Counted from the stretch's first letter, positions 1-6,336 are shown. The stretch: DNA of 6,778 bases from Filomicrobium sp. (GCA_030607105.1 JAUWFF010000062.1:1-6778), one strand, 5' to 3'. Program-made: numbers and translations. The notes: generated from the letters alone by a model not told the origin.

Positions 1-320
1 GGAAACAAAGCCTCAGCCGCCATCCGGTAGCGAGCCTCAATACCTCTGGGTCCAACAACTATGAGAGAGCGTTCGCGTTTGACGACGTGTTGCGCGTGCA
101 GCATCCACCACACGAGCCCGGCGAAATGATCACCATGCAGGTGCGAAATAAAGATTGCATCCACTTGGCTTGGGTCCAGCCCCTGCCGCGCCATGCCGAT
201 CAGGCTCGTGGCTCCGCAATCAATCAAAAAGCTCAAGTCACCAGCAGCAACGTGAAAACACGTCTGAAGGCGACCGCCCGAGCCGAACGCGTCGCCCGAA
301 CCGACGATGGTCAGCTTCAT
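1..320 (-). CDS. MBL-fold metallo-hydrolase (RNase Z-like), 3' part outside window
   Basis: The first 106 residues of a metallo-beta-lactamase-fold hydrolase are visible; the gene runs off the left edge, so its C-terminal part is missing. The N-terminus carries the GSGDAFGSGGR strand-loop (residues 7-17) typical of RNase Z/arylsulfatase-like members. The metal-binding motif is complete: SHLHGDH at 59-65, with His60, His62, Asp64 and His65 as the expected zinc ligands. These families hydrolyse phosphodiester or ester bonds with a two-zinc centre; the substrate cannot be told here. The ATG at 318-320 is supported by an AGGA ribosome binding site (complement of 328-331) seven bases upstream. The gene follows the GST gene on the same strand after 117 bp, a gap that holds a 16-bp palindrome. 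Fold assignment is firm. RNase Z proper is less likely than a general MBL hydrolase, but the missing C-terminus prevents a decision. Confidence 0.9.
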   Translation of the reverse strand, partial: MKLTIVGSGDAFGSGGRLQTCFHVAAGDLSFLIDCGATSLIGMARQGLDPSQVDAIFISHLHGDHFAGLVWWMLHAQHVVKRERSLIVVGPRGIEARYRMAAEALF

Positions 321-378
321 TATCTTTTCCTGTCCAAACCCCAGTAGTAGGAGGGTGCGCCCGGCACTCTAGAGCGTC

Positions 379-394
379 TGTTCCCCAGGGAACA
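379..394. promoter_or_regulatory. 16-bp perfect palindrome upstream of the MBL hydrolase gene
   Basis: The sequence is TGTTCCC, then CA, then GGGAACA: a perfect inverted repeat with 7-bp arms and a 2-bp centre. It lies about 58 bp before the hydrolase start, in the 117-bp gap after the GST gene. Position and symmetry fit an operator for a dimeric regulator. No run of T follows, so a terminator is unlikely. No regulator can be named, and a dispersed genomic repeat is an alternative. Confidence 0.4.
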
Positions 395-437
395 TGCGGC
401 GGAGTGAAAGACTGCTTCTTATTTTATAGCAAATACG

Positions 438-1049
438 TCAGGCGCCTGCACTGGGCCGTGTGGAAACCTCCTCATACCAACGAACCACCCCGCCGAATTC
501 CTCCGGCCGATCAATGCGCGCCGCCGCCATGAAATCAACGGCGACCAGGGTCGTAATGTCGGCCACCGAATAGCTATCTCCGGCGACGAATTCGGTCTCG
601 TGCAAACGCTGATCGAGCAGACCCAGCCGTTCGATGGCCTTGGACTTGTTAGCGACACCCCAATCAGCAACTTGCGGGACCTCTCGCTCCGACATCTTTG
701 GATGCAAATGCCGAAACGCCTGTGCGACGGCAAAGAACAATCCGAGTTCAGCGCGCCGGTTCCACATCTCAATCCGCGCCTTCTCCAACGCTGTCCCGCC
801 AAACAGCCTTGGCTCCGGCTGAAGCTCCTCGAAGTAGCGGCAGATCGCCATCGTCTCGCAAATGCACTCGCCATCATCGAGCACCAAAATCGGAACTTGC
901 CGCATTGGATTGAGGCTGGCGAATTGGTCAGATCGGATATTCTCTATATTGAGTGCAAATTGCTCGTAGGGCACCTCGATCCCCTTTTCCGCCAGGAAGA
1001 TACGCACACGCCTTGGGTTGGGTGCGGCATTCGTCTCGACAATCTTCAT
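438..1049 (-). CDS. Glutathione S-transferase family protein
   Basis: A 203-residue protein, the usual length for a cytosolic glutathione S-transferase, which conjugates glutathione to electrophiles or reduces peroxides or disulfides. The N-terminal thioredoxin-like domain spans about residues 1-78. It has the cis-proline loop (QVPIL, Pro53) and Glu65-Thr66 in the position of the Glu-Ser pair that binds the gamma-glutamyl group. The helical C-terminal domain (about 85-203) contains the N-capping box SVAD (161-164). Near the N-terminus, where a catalytic Tyr, Ser or Cys usually sits, the sequence reads NAAPNPRRVR, so the catalytic residue is unclear; Asn11 occupies the usual Ser/Cys place before Pro. 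The ATG at 1047-1049 starts the conserved first strand and is preceded by a purine-rich GGGAAGGG. It lies 85 bp downstream of the nuclease gene on the same strand. Family call is firm; class and substrate are unknown. Confidence 0.92.
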   Translation of the reverse strand: MKIVETNAAPNPRRVRIFLAEKGIEVPYEQFALNIENIRSDQFASLNPMRQVPILVLDDGECICETMAICRYFEELQPEPRLFGGTALEKARIEMWNRRAELGLFFAVAQAFRHLHPKMSEREVPQVADWGVANKSKAIERLGLLDQRLHETEFVAGDSYSVADITTLVAVDFMAAARIDRPEEFGGVVRWYEEVSTRPSAGA

Positions 1050-1134
1050 ATTCCGTAACCCTTCCCTTCCAAACCCATTCGCTTTTGCTTGAAAACTGAA
1101 AGGCAGACGCGGCTACAGGCGATTCAATTTTCTG

Positions 1135-1653
1135 TTATCGCCCTATGTTTCTATCTCGTCTCCAATCCCGCGGCCGCTCGAATTCGCTCGACCATATCCC
1201 CGTTTTGTTCTTTCTGGCGCTTCGCTCTTCCGTTTCATATCGCCCGTAAGATACCGCAAATCCTCTTGCCACCATTTCCCTATTTAGATCAAGGCCACCA
1301 GTTTGGCACAGGGCTAGCAAACGGTCGTGCCTGTCAATATCGAGTCCTTTGCAAAAAACCTCTTGTTTCCCGATCAGCCGCTTTAAAAACCTCCGCGCCT
1401 CCTGTCCGCAGGCCCAATCACGCCCTTTACGACGGCAGTATTGACGGCCTTCTGGCGCGTCAATGCCTTGCATGCGCACCTCGCGACCGGCAACAATAAT
1501 ACTATCTCCATCGAGGATCTTCGCGCGCCCTTCCACGTTTTCGACACCCTCGACTGGGATAAAAAACCGTAAAATCAAACCCAATGCTAAAACCGCCAAC
1601 CCGAAGAGGCTGACGATATGACGTTTCCGACGATAATGAAAAGGCAGCCTCAT
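1135..1653 (-). CDS. Membrane-anchored thermonuclease (SNase-like) family protein
   Basis: A 172-residue staphylococcal-nuclease-like protein. An N-terminal basic stretch (RRKRH, 8-12) is followed by one hydrophobic segment (about 13-34), which fits a signal anchor placing the nuclease domain outside the cytoplasm. The SNase domain has the calcium and catalytic residues expected from the family: Asp48 and Asp50 in LDGDS, Arg60, Asp65 and Glu68 in IDAPE, and Arg111 in DRHDR. The C-terminal segment around GIWSSEF and PRDWRR is also typical. The predicted activity is calcium-dependent cleavage of DNA or RNA, though many such family members are untested. An in-frame TTG at 1680 would add nine residues; the ATG at 1653 is preferred because it directly precedes the basic/hydrophobic leader. 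Neither start has a strong ribosome binding site (GGGA about 11 bases before the ATG). It is divergent from the kinase gene. Confidence 0.88.
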   Translation of the reverse strand: MRLPFHYRRKRHIVSLFGLAVLALGLILRFFIPVEGVENVEGRAKILDGDSIIVAGREVRMQGIDAPEGRQYCRRKGRDWACGQEARRFLKRLIGKQEVFCKGLDIDRHDRLLALCQTGGLDLNREMVARGFAVSYGRYETEERSARKNKTGIWSSEFERPRDWRRDRNIGR

Positions 1654-1695
1654 CCAATTTTCATTCCCGTCGAGATCCAATTAGCAAACGATCCC

Positions 1696-1712
1696 TTAAT
1701 GAATTTAAGAGA
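1696..1712 (+). repeat. 17-bp direct repeat, copy 1 (TTAA-N5-TTAA element)
   Basis: The element reads TTAATGAATTTAAGAGA. It matches copy 2 at 15 of 17 positions, in the same orientation, with start points 55 bp apart. Its core is two TTAA motifs separated by five bases. Its place in a divergent promoter region suggests a regulator binding site. It resembles but does not match the CtrA consensus of alphaproteobacteria, which has a seven-base spacer. Confidence 0.5.
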
Positions 1713-1750
1713 ATTTATTCTTACCAAGGGCTTTACTAGAACCGGTTGCG

Positions 1751-1767
1751 TTAACGAATTTAAGCGA
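1751..1767 (+). repeat. 17-bp direct repeat, copy 2 (TTAA-N5-TTAA element)
   Basis: The element reads TTAACGAATTTAAGCGA and differs from copy 1 at two positions (T/C at the fifth base, A/C at the fifteenth). It lies 54 bp before the kinase start codon, where a bound protein could affect kinase transcription. The first half is TTAAC, as in CtrA half-sites. The flanking bases of the two copies differ, so the similarity is limited to the 17 bp. Confidence 0.5.
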
Positions 1768-1821
1768 GCACTTTGGAACATTAATTTTGCGAATTCTACG
1801 TTTCTGGGACCTGGAAGCCGC

Positions 1822-3447
1822 ATGAACGCATCGGTCAAATCCGAAGACATCGCACATCTCAGGGGGCGACGCGAGGCCCGCCAGAGGTCAAGTGAACAAA
1901 TTCGTGCGGTACGGGCCCAACTTGCCTCCGGTTCGGCCGTCAAGCCGGAATTCGAGTATGAACTTCTGAGAATGTTCGTCCGCAATGAGATGGCGGCGGC
2001 GGCGACCATGCCTGCGCTCTCGATCATCTTGTCAATCGCTTCTTTGCTCTGGGCAACCCCGTTGGAGGCTGCACTCTGGCTGGTCCTTGTGATTTCCGCC
2101 AAGGTCCTTTTGCTGGAACTCTGCCGACGCTTCATAGCCCTCGACCCCGCCGACGTCGACATTCGCGTCTGGCGCCGCCGTTTCGTCTTTACCGAGATAC
2201 TGAGTGGCATGACCTGGGCTGGCTTTGCCTTGGTTGGCATAGCCAATTATGCGACGGCAAGTGAATCAACGCTGTTTTCCTCGCACGTCTTCATCTTTGC
2301 CATGCTGATCGTTGTATTGGCCATCCGCATGACGTTTGCATCGACCGTCCTGCCAATCATGCACGCTGGCACGATCCCTATGACGACAGCCGTTGTTGGC
2401 CGTCTCATCATGCTTGGCGGCGTGGTGGATGACCCGCTCTACTATGCCCTGGCATCGATGGCCGTCGGCATCCATCTATATTTCGTTTTCCTCGCCGTCG
2501 GGCTGAATTCCACGGCGCTTGCCATGTTAGAGTTCCGGGCTCAAAAGGATGTACTGATCAGCGAACTTGAGGAAGCAAAGCTGGTTTCAGATGAGGCCCG
2601 CCGCCGGGCGGAGGCCGCCAACAAGGCCAAGTCCCGCTTCCTGGCCACAATGAGCCACGAACTTCGCACGCCACTCAACGCCATTATGGGATTCTCGGAA
2701 GTGATGAAAGGCGAAGTACTGGGCAAAATGCCCAATGCGACCTATCTCGATTATGCCGAGAACATCCACTCCAGTGGCAGTCATCTTCTCAATCTCATAA
2801 ATGAGATCCTCGACCTATCCCGCATTGAGGCCGGCAAGTTCGAGCTCAATGAAGAGCCCTTGCGGCTGGCCGATGTGACAGAAGACTGTCGCCGCCTACT
2901 CGATCTGCGCGCCCAAAAGAAGGGCCTGCAGATAGTCGAGGACTGCACACGTGAGCTACCTCACATCTGGGCGGACCCCCGTGCAATGCGCCAGATTTGC
3001 CTCAACCTGATGTCGAACGCTCTCAAATTCACCCCAGGCGGCGGTCAAATGTACATTACCGTCCGGCGGGCCACCGACGGCGGTCAACTGTTAACGGTCC
3101 GCGACACCGGCCGGGGCATCCCCAAAGAAGAGATACCCAAAGTTATGCAAGCCTTCGGTCAGGGCTCGCTCGCCCATCAGACCGCCGAGGGGGGGACCGG
3201 TCTCGGCCTGCCCATCGTCAAGAACCTGATCGAGTTGCATGGCGGCCTTTTCGAACTCCGCTCAGAGCTGCGCAAGGGTACCGAGGCAATCGTCTACATA
3301 CCGCCGCAGCGGGTTCTGCAGGCCGTGGGCCCGCTGCAACCAATTGGCCTGAAAGGCCATCGCGAGCGGGTGTCAACGCGCCAGCCACGCCTTATGGCGA
3401 ACAGGCCTGTCGCCACGCCAAGCGCACCCAGCTACGCCCGAGTTTGA
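1822..3447 (+). CDS. Membrane sensor histidine kinase, DivJ/PleC/PdhS-like transmitter
   Basis: A 541-residue sensor kinase of the inner membrane. A hydrophilic N-terminus of about 55 residues precedes roughly six hydrophobic helices (about 61-79, 82-100, 122-143, 153-178, 183-200, 206-228), then a short coiled-coil linker (about 235-270). The transmitter is intact: H-box SHELRTPLN with phospho-acceptor His279, N-box around Asn395 and Asn399, G1 box DTGRGIP (428-434), F-box AFGQGS (444-449) and G2 box GGTGLGLP (457-464). A tail of about 40 residues after 500 is rich in Pro and Arg and resembles no domain I know. The H-box flank (IMGFSEVM, then LLNLINEILDLSRIEAGKFEL) resembles DivJ/PleC/PdhS kinases, but this family is broad. 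No PAS domain, receiver domain or adjacent response regulator is present, so the partner is unknown. The ATG at 1822, with GGAAG just before it, is preferred to an in-frame ATG at 1618 that overlaps the nuclease gene. Confidence 0.9.
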   Translation: MNASVKSEDIAHLRGRREARQRSSEQIRAVRAQLASGSAVKPEFEYELLRMFVRNEMAAAATMPALSIILSIASLLWATPLEAALWLVLVISAKVLLLELCRRFIALDPADVDIRVWRRRFVFTEILSGMTWAGFALVGIANYATASESTLFSSHVFIFAMLIVVLAIRMTFASTVLPIMHAGTIPMTTAVVGRLIMLGGVVDDPLYYALASMAVGIHLYFVFLAVGLNSTALAMLEFRAQKDVLISELEEAKLVSDEARRRAEAANKAKSRFLATMSHELRTPLNAIMGFSEVMKGEVLGKMPNATYLDYAENIHSSGSHLLNLINEILDLSRIEAGKFELNEEPLRLADVTEDCRRLLDLRAQKKGLQIVEDCTRELPHIWADPRAMRQICLNLMSNALKFTPGGGQMYITVRRATDGGQLLTVRDTGRGIPKEEIPKVMQAFGQGSLAHQTAEGGTGLGLPIVKNLIELHGGLFELRSELRKGTEAIVYIPPQRVLQAVGPLQPIGLKGHRERVSTRQPRLMANRPVATPSAPSYARV

Positions 3448-3579
3448 AATTGTGGTCAATATCTCAGCCGGCGCCATTGTCTGGGCACCTCGGCGCCCTA
3501 ACGTGTAATTAGAGGCGACGCGTCAAAAGCAAACCGCTACTCCTTTCGCACATCGTCAACCAAAAGGGTCACGGAACTT

Positions 3580-4284
3580 ATGCTTGGCTGGCTTGCCCTT
3601 CTACTCGCCCTACTGCTCGCCCTGTTCTATTTTTTGACAGGCGACGGCAGCAGCGTGTCACACCTCTCGACGACCGAGCGCTGGCTATTCATCGGCAGTG
3701 GTGCGCTCGTCGGCCTCTACGCGGTTGTGTTGATGGTGGGCGGCGGCGGACGACTAAGCGAGAATGTCAAGCATCTCGGCATCTGGGCAGCCCTCATGTT
3801 CCTGTTAATCGCCGGTTACAGCTACCGCGCGGAGTTCGCTGAACTTGGCAACCGTGTCGTCGGCGAGCTAACTCCGGCTGGATCGGTCATGCGCGTTGGC
3901 AATGAAAATGGCAACATCACGGTTCGCATCCGCAGGCATCCAAGCGGCCACTTCGTGGCTCGCGGGGCGATCAACGGCACGCGCACAAGAATGATGGTCG
4001 ACACCGGAGCTTCAACGGTCGTCTTGCGGGCGGCGGACGCTGAGCGAGCCGGCATTGATGTCTCCGGCCTAGCCTTCACGACGCCGGTCAATACCGCCAA
4101 CGGAGTGACCTACGCAGCTCCCGTCAGACTACGCTCAGTGGCCGTTGGCGACATCGTGCTCAATGACATCGAGGCGCTCGTCTCAAAGCCCGGGAAGCTT
4201 AATGAGAGCTTGCTGGGTATGAGTTTCTTAAGACGTCTCCGCTCATATGAAGTCTCTGGAGATTTTCTGACATTGCGCGGCTGA
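3580..4284 (+). CDS. Membrane-anchored retropepsin-like aspartic protease (TIGR02281-type), paralogue 1
   Basis: A 234-residue protein with three hydrophobic segments (about 3-19, 34-54, 66-82) followed by a clan AA aspartic protease domain (about 107-234). The catalytic motif is VDTGAS, with Asp141. The family's second landmark, LLGMSFL, lies at 211-217. Such single-domain proteases are expected to work as homodimers, like retropepsins. Basic residues in the second loop (GRLSENVKHLG) and the odd number of helices suggest the N-terminus is inside and the protease domain in the periplasm. The ATG at 3580 has a GGA five bases upstream. The gene follows the kinase after 132 bp and precedes a paralogue after 52 bp. 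The shared segment PGKLN followed by LLGMSFL makes the duplication clear. The substrate is unknown. The family call is strong; proteolytic activity is inferred from the intact motif. Confidence 0.9.
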   Translation: MLGWLALLLALLLALFYFLTGDGSSVSHLSTTERWLFIGSGALVGLYAVVLMVGGGGRLSENVKHLGIWAALMFLLIAGYSYRAEFAELGNRVVGELTPAGSVMRVGNENGNITVRIRRHPSGHFVARGAINGTRTRMMVDTGASTVVLRAADAERAGIDVSGLAFTTPVNTANGVTYAAPVRLRSVAVGDIVLNDIEALVSKPGKLNESLLGMSFLRRLRSYEVSGDFLTLRG

Positions 4285-4336
4285 GCTAGAATCGCCGGTC
4301 CGCAAGCGTCACCGGTACGAGTATGGGCTTGAGAAG

Positions 4337-4906
4337 ATGTCTAGCGGCACGCGCACACTATTGAGCGAAGTCTTTGGCTACGTGTTCCTTGCCCTCTCTG
4401 TCGTATGGGCAATCAATAATATCGAAACCATCAAGGCTGCCGCAATCCACCTAGGTTTCGATCTACCAGAAAGCGCGCCCACCAAGGGCCGGACACATCA
4501 GACAAACAACGCTGCAAAGACCGTCCACAAGACGTCGGGCTACGTGGAACTGGCGGCAGACAACCAGGGCCATTACCAAGCCCGTGTCGAAGTCAACGGC
4601 CGCTCCATTGACGCCATGGTTGACACCGGCGCCACGGTTGTTGTGATGAGCCACCGTGACGCCCACCGCGCTGGGATCATAGTCACACCCAACGATTACA
4701 CTGGCCGCGCGCGCACCGCCAACGGCATTGCCCGCGTCGCACCGGTGACACTCGCGCGCGTTCGGCTTGGCGACATCGTTGTCCGCAACGTCCGCGGCCT
4801 AATCTCCGAACCCGGCAAACTCAACGGCACTTTGTTGGGCATGTCCTTCCTGAGCAAGCTGTCGCGCTTCGAAATTCGCTCAGGACGCTTAATCTTGCAG
4901 AAATAG
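4337..4906 (+). CDS. Membrane-anchored retropepsin-like aspartic protease (TIGR02281-type), paralogue 2
   Basis: A 189-residue protein with one N-terminal hydrophobic segment (about 11-29), a polar linker rich in Asn, Thr and Lys (about 43-68), and a clan AA aspartic protease domain (about 68-189). The catalytic motif is VDTGAT, with Asp96; LLGMSFL is at 166-172. The single anchor with Arg6 before it suggests a cytoplasmic N-terminus and a periplasmic protease domain. It is closely related to the gene just upstream over the whole protease domain (MVDTGA, TANG, VRLGDIV versus VAVGDIV, PGKLN), but differs in anchor, linker and the third motif residue (Thr instead of Ser, both normal in the clan). 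The ATG at 4337 has only a weak ribosome binding site, GGG nine bases upstream, so translation may depend partly on the upstream gene. The substrate is unknown. Confidence 0.9.
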   Translation: MSSGTRTLLSEVFGYVFLALSVVWAINNIETIKAAAIHLGFDLPESAPTKGRTHQTNNAAKTVHKTSGYVELAADNQGHYQARVEVNGRSIDAMVDTGATVVVMSHRDAHRAGIIVTPNDYTGRARTANGIARVAPVTLARVRLGDIVVRNVRGLISEPGKLNGTLLGMSFLSKLSRFEIRSGRLILQK

Positions 4907-5000
4907 CCAACTTCTGAGGCACTCGCGATCAAACTTGCCTTCGCCACGATCAACAGCTACAGGGTCCCGACATACTAAATCCGGACACCTGTTCTTATTG

Positions 5001-5726
5001 ATGACGATCACGCCCGATCCACTCTCGCCCATCCTCGAAGCGCCAGACAAAGTCCCCTGTGTCGTTGCCCAGCTCGGTCAATCTCTGGACGGACGGATCG
5101 CGACTGTGACCGGCGAAAGCCGTTGGATCAACCGCGATGCCGCGCTGAAACACCTGCACCGCCTGCGCGCAGCCGTTGACGCTGTCGTCGTCGGTATCGG
5201 TACCGTCATCGCGGATGACCCTTTGCTCACCGTCCGCCGCGTTCCTCTGCGCGAAAACAGGGGCCAGCCAGCACGCGTGGTTATCGACCCTTCCGGCCGA
5301 CTGCCATCCGAAGCCAAGATACTCACCGACGACGGCGCAGCCTGCATTGCTATCTGCGCCACGGGTCGTACTCCGGCGGCATCATGCCAGATACTTCACT
5401 TTGCACGTACGGAATCTGGCCTGTGCCCCCACGCCATCGTCAAAACTTTGTTCAACCGAGGTTATAAAAGACTCCTGATCGAAGGCGGTGCCAGCACCGT
5501 TTCCAGATTTATTGACGCCGGAGCCATCGATCGCTTGCACGTTCTGGTGGCACCAATGATCATCGGTTCAGGAAAAACCGGTCTGGACTTGGAGCCGATC
5601 GAGAAGCTCGACCGGTGTTTGCGCCCTCCGAGCACCGTCCATGTCCTGGCGGACGGTGACGTGCTTTTCGATTGTGATCTTGCCGCAGCCCGTGCAGATT
5701 TAAGAGATGGGCCGCAGACCCGATAA
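5001..5726 (+). CDS. RibD C-terminal-type reductase (dihydrofolate reductase-like fold), stand-alone
   Basis: A 241-residue protein that corresponds to the reductase half of RibD. In riboflavin synthesis that domain uses NADPH to reduce 5-amino-6-(5-phosphoribosylamino)uracil-type intermediates. Family landmarks run in order: AQLGQSLDGRIA (23-34), SRWIN (40-44), RAAVDAVVVGIGTVIADDPL (56-75), RVVIDPSGR (92-100), and LLIEGGASTVSRF with AIDRLHVLVAPMIIGSG (158-191), where EGGAS is the glycine-rich cofactor-binding turn. The zinc-dependent deaminase domain of bifunctional RibD is absent, and the length matches a reductase alone. It may therefore be a real riboflavin enzyme paired with a separate deaminase, or a RibD-like reductase with another substrate. 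The ATG at 5001 is preferred to a TTG at 4935, whose extra 22 residues look non-coding; neither has a clear ribosome binding site. It ends 13 bp before the cytochrome gene. Confidence 0.88.
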   Translation: MTITPDPLSPILEAPDKVPCVVAQLGQSLDGRIATVTGESRWINRDAALKHLHRLRAAVDAVVVGIGTVIADDPLLTVRRVPLRENRGQPARVVIDPSGRLPSEAKILTDDGAACIAICATGRTPAASCQILHFARTESGLCPHAIVKTLFNRGYKRLLIEGGASTVSRFIDAGAIDRLHVLVAPMIIGSGKTGLDLEPIEKLDRCLRPPSTVHVLADGDVLFDCDLAAARADLRDGPQTR

Positions 5727-5728
5727 AC

Positions 5729-5733
5729 AGGGG
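5729..5733 (+). promoter_or_regulatory. Ribosome binding site fixing the cytochrome b561 start
   Basis: AGGGG lies six bases before the ATG at 5740. It is the clearest Shine-Dalgarno sequence on the plus strand of this window. It decides against the in-frame ATG at 5707, which lies inside the end of the reductase gene and has no comparable signal. Confidence 0.7.
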
Positions 5734-5739
5734 TTGAAA

Positions 5740-6336
5740 ATGCCAAGGACAGACTCAAACACCGTCGAAACGACCTCTGGCCCCATCCAGGTCTATTCGT
5801 CCACCGCTCGCACCTTTCACTGGCTCGTCGTATTGCTGTTGGCCGTGCAAATCCCAATTGGCGTCTACATGGTCTACCGCGGCAAAGACCTTAATATCTG
5901 GGATTCCTTAACCAACCAGCTCTATTCGAGCCACAAGCTCATCGGCGTGATCATCTTTTCCATTGTCGTGCTGCGACTGGCTTACCGGCTCATAGCCGGG
6001 CCGCCCCCGCCCGAGCCTACCATCGAGCCTTGGCACCGCAACTGCAGCACCCTCAATCACCTTGCGCTCTACCTGTTGCTGCTCATCGTACCGGTCTTAG
6101 GTTACATCGGCGTCGCAATGTTCCCGGCCCTCGATATCTTCGGCTTGTTCAAACTGCCGGCACTTGTCGCACCCGACAAAGAAATGTCGAAGACCGTGTT
6201 TGAATGGCATGTTTACGGCGCGATCGCCTTGGGGGCCCTCATCGCATTGCACGTGGCCGCCGCGCTCTATCACTTTGTGATCCGGCAGGACAACGTCTTG
6301 GGCCGTATGTGGCCGGGGGCCTTGCGGAAACCTTAA
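5740..6336 (+). CDS. Cytochrome b561 (bacterial CybB-type) membrane protein
   Basis: A 198-residue inner-membrane di-haem b cytochrome with four predicted helices (about 26-46, 65-86, 105-127, 155-180). Histidines suited to axial haem ligation sit in these helices: His27 (RTFHW), His65 (SSHKLIG), His107 (LNHLALY), and His157, His171 and His178 in the last helix. The C-terminal pattern ALYHFVIRQDNVLGRMWP is typical of the family. Members pass electrons between the quinone pool and a partner, and some oxidise superoxide to oxygen; the role here is not shown. The start at 5740 is set by a strong AGGGG site. The gene begins 13 bp after the reductase gene, so the two are very likely co-transcribed. 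It is convergent with msrA, with 59 bp between the stop codons. Confidence 0.92.
   Translation: MPRTDSNTVETTSGPIQVYSSTARTFHWLVVLLLAVQIPIGVYMVYRGKDLNIWDSLTNQLYSSHKLIGVIIFSIVVLRLAYRLIAGPPPPEPTIEPWHRNCSTLNHLALYLLLLIVPVLGYIGVAMFPALDIFGLFKLPALVAPDKEMSKTVFEWHVYGAIALGALIALHVAAALYHFVIRQDNVLGRMWPGALRKP

Larger units (their letters stand above)
1654..1821. promoter_or_regulatory. Divergent intergenic promoter region between nuclease and sensor kinase
   Basis: These 168 bp separate two divergently transcribed genes and are clearly richer in A and T than the flanking coding sequence, particularly 1681-1800. They must contain promoter elements for both directions, unless the kinase starts further upstream. 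I could not pick a convincing -35/-10 pair. The region contains two near-identical 17-bp TTAA-containing elements, listed separately. The reading frame of the kinase stays open back to an ATG at 1618, but that stretch overlaps the nuclease gene and does not look like a protein domain. Confidence 0.6.

Noticed and set aside
419..877. Minus- and plus-strand open frames inside the GST gene (also 600-1058).
   Set aside because: Low-complexity, Arg/Ser-rich translations without domain features, wholly overlapped by the recognisable GST frame.
1089..1499. Plus-strand open frame antisense to the nuclease gene.
   Set aside because: No domain or ribosome binding site was recognised, and the opposite strand encodes a full SNase domain with all catalytic residues.
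1696..1763. CtrA binding sites in the divergent promoter.
   Set aside because: The TTAA pairs have five-base spacers in both copies, whereas the CtrA consensus needs seven. No pair with a seven-base spacer was found here.
1618..1821. N-terminal extension of the kinase by 68 residues from the ATG at 1618.
   Set aside because: It overlaps the start of the nuclease gene on the other strand, crosses the AT-rich repeat region and shows no domain-like sequence. The ATG at 1822 has a nearby GGAAG.
3470..3498. Terminator between the kinase and the first protease (two GGCGCC copies and a GGGCAC/GCGCCC hairpin at 3483-3498).
   Set aside because: The six-pair stem has a mismatch and no T tract follows. 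It is too weak to claim transcription stops there.
2997..3512. Long plus-strand open frame overlapping the kinase's C-terminal half.
   Set aside because: It is an out-of-frame, Arg/Pro-rich shadow of a kinase whose catalytic boxes lie in the other frame.
5698..5706. A further partial copy of the promoter repeat (TTTAAGAGA).
   Set aside because: Only nine bases match and they lie within the end of the reductase coding sequence; chance is sufficient.
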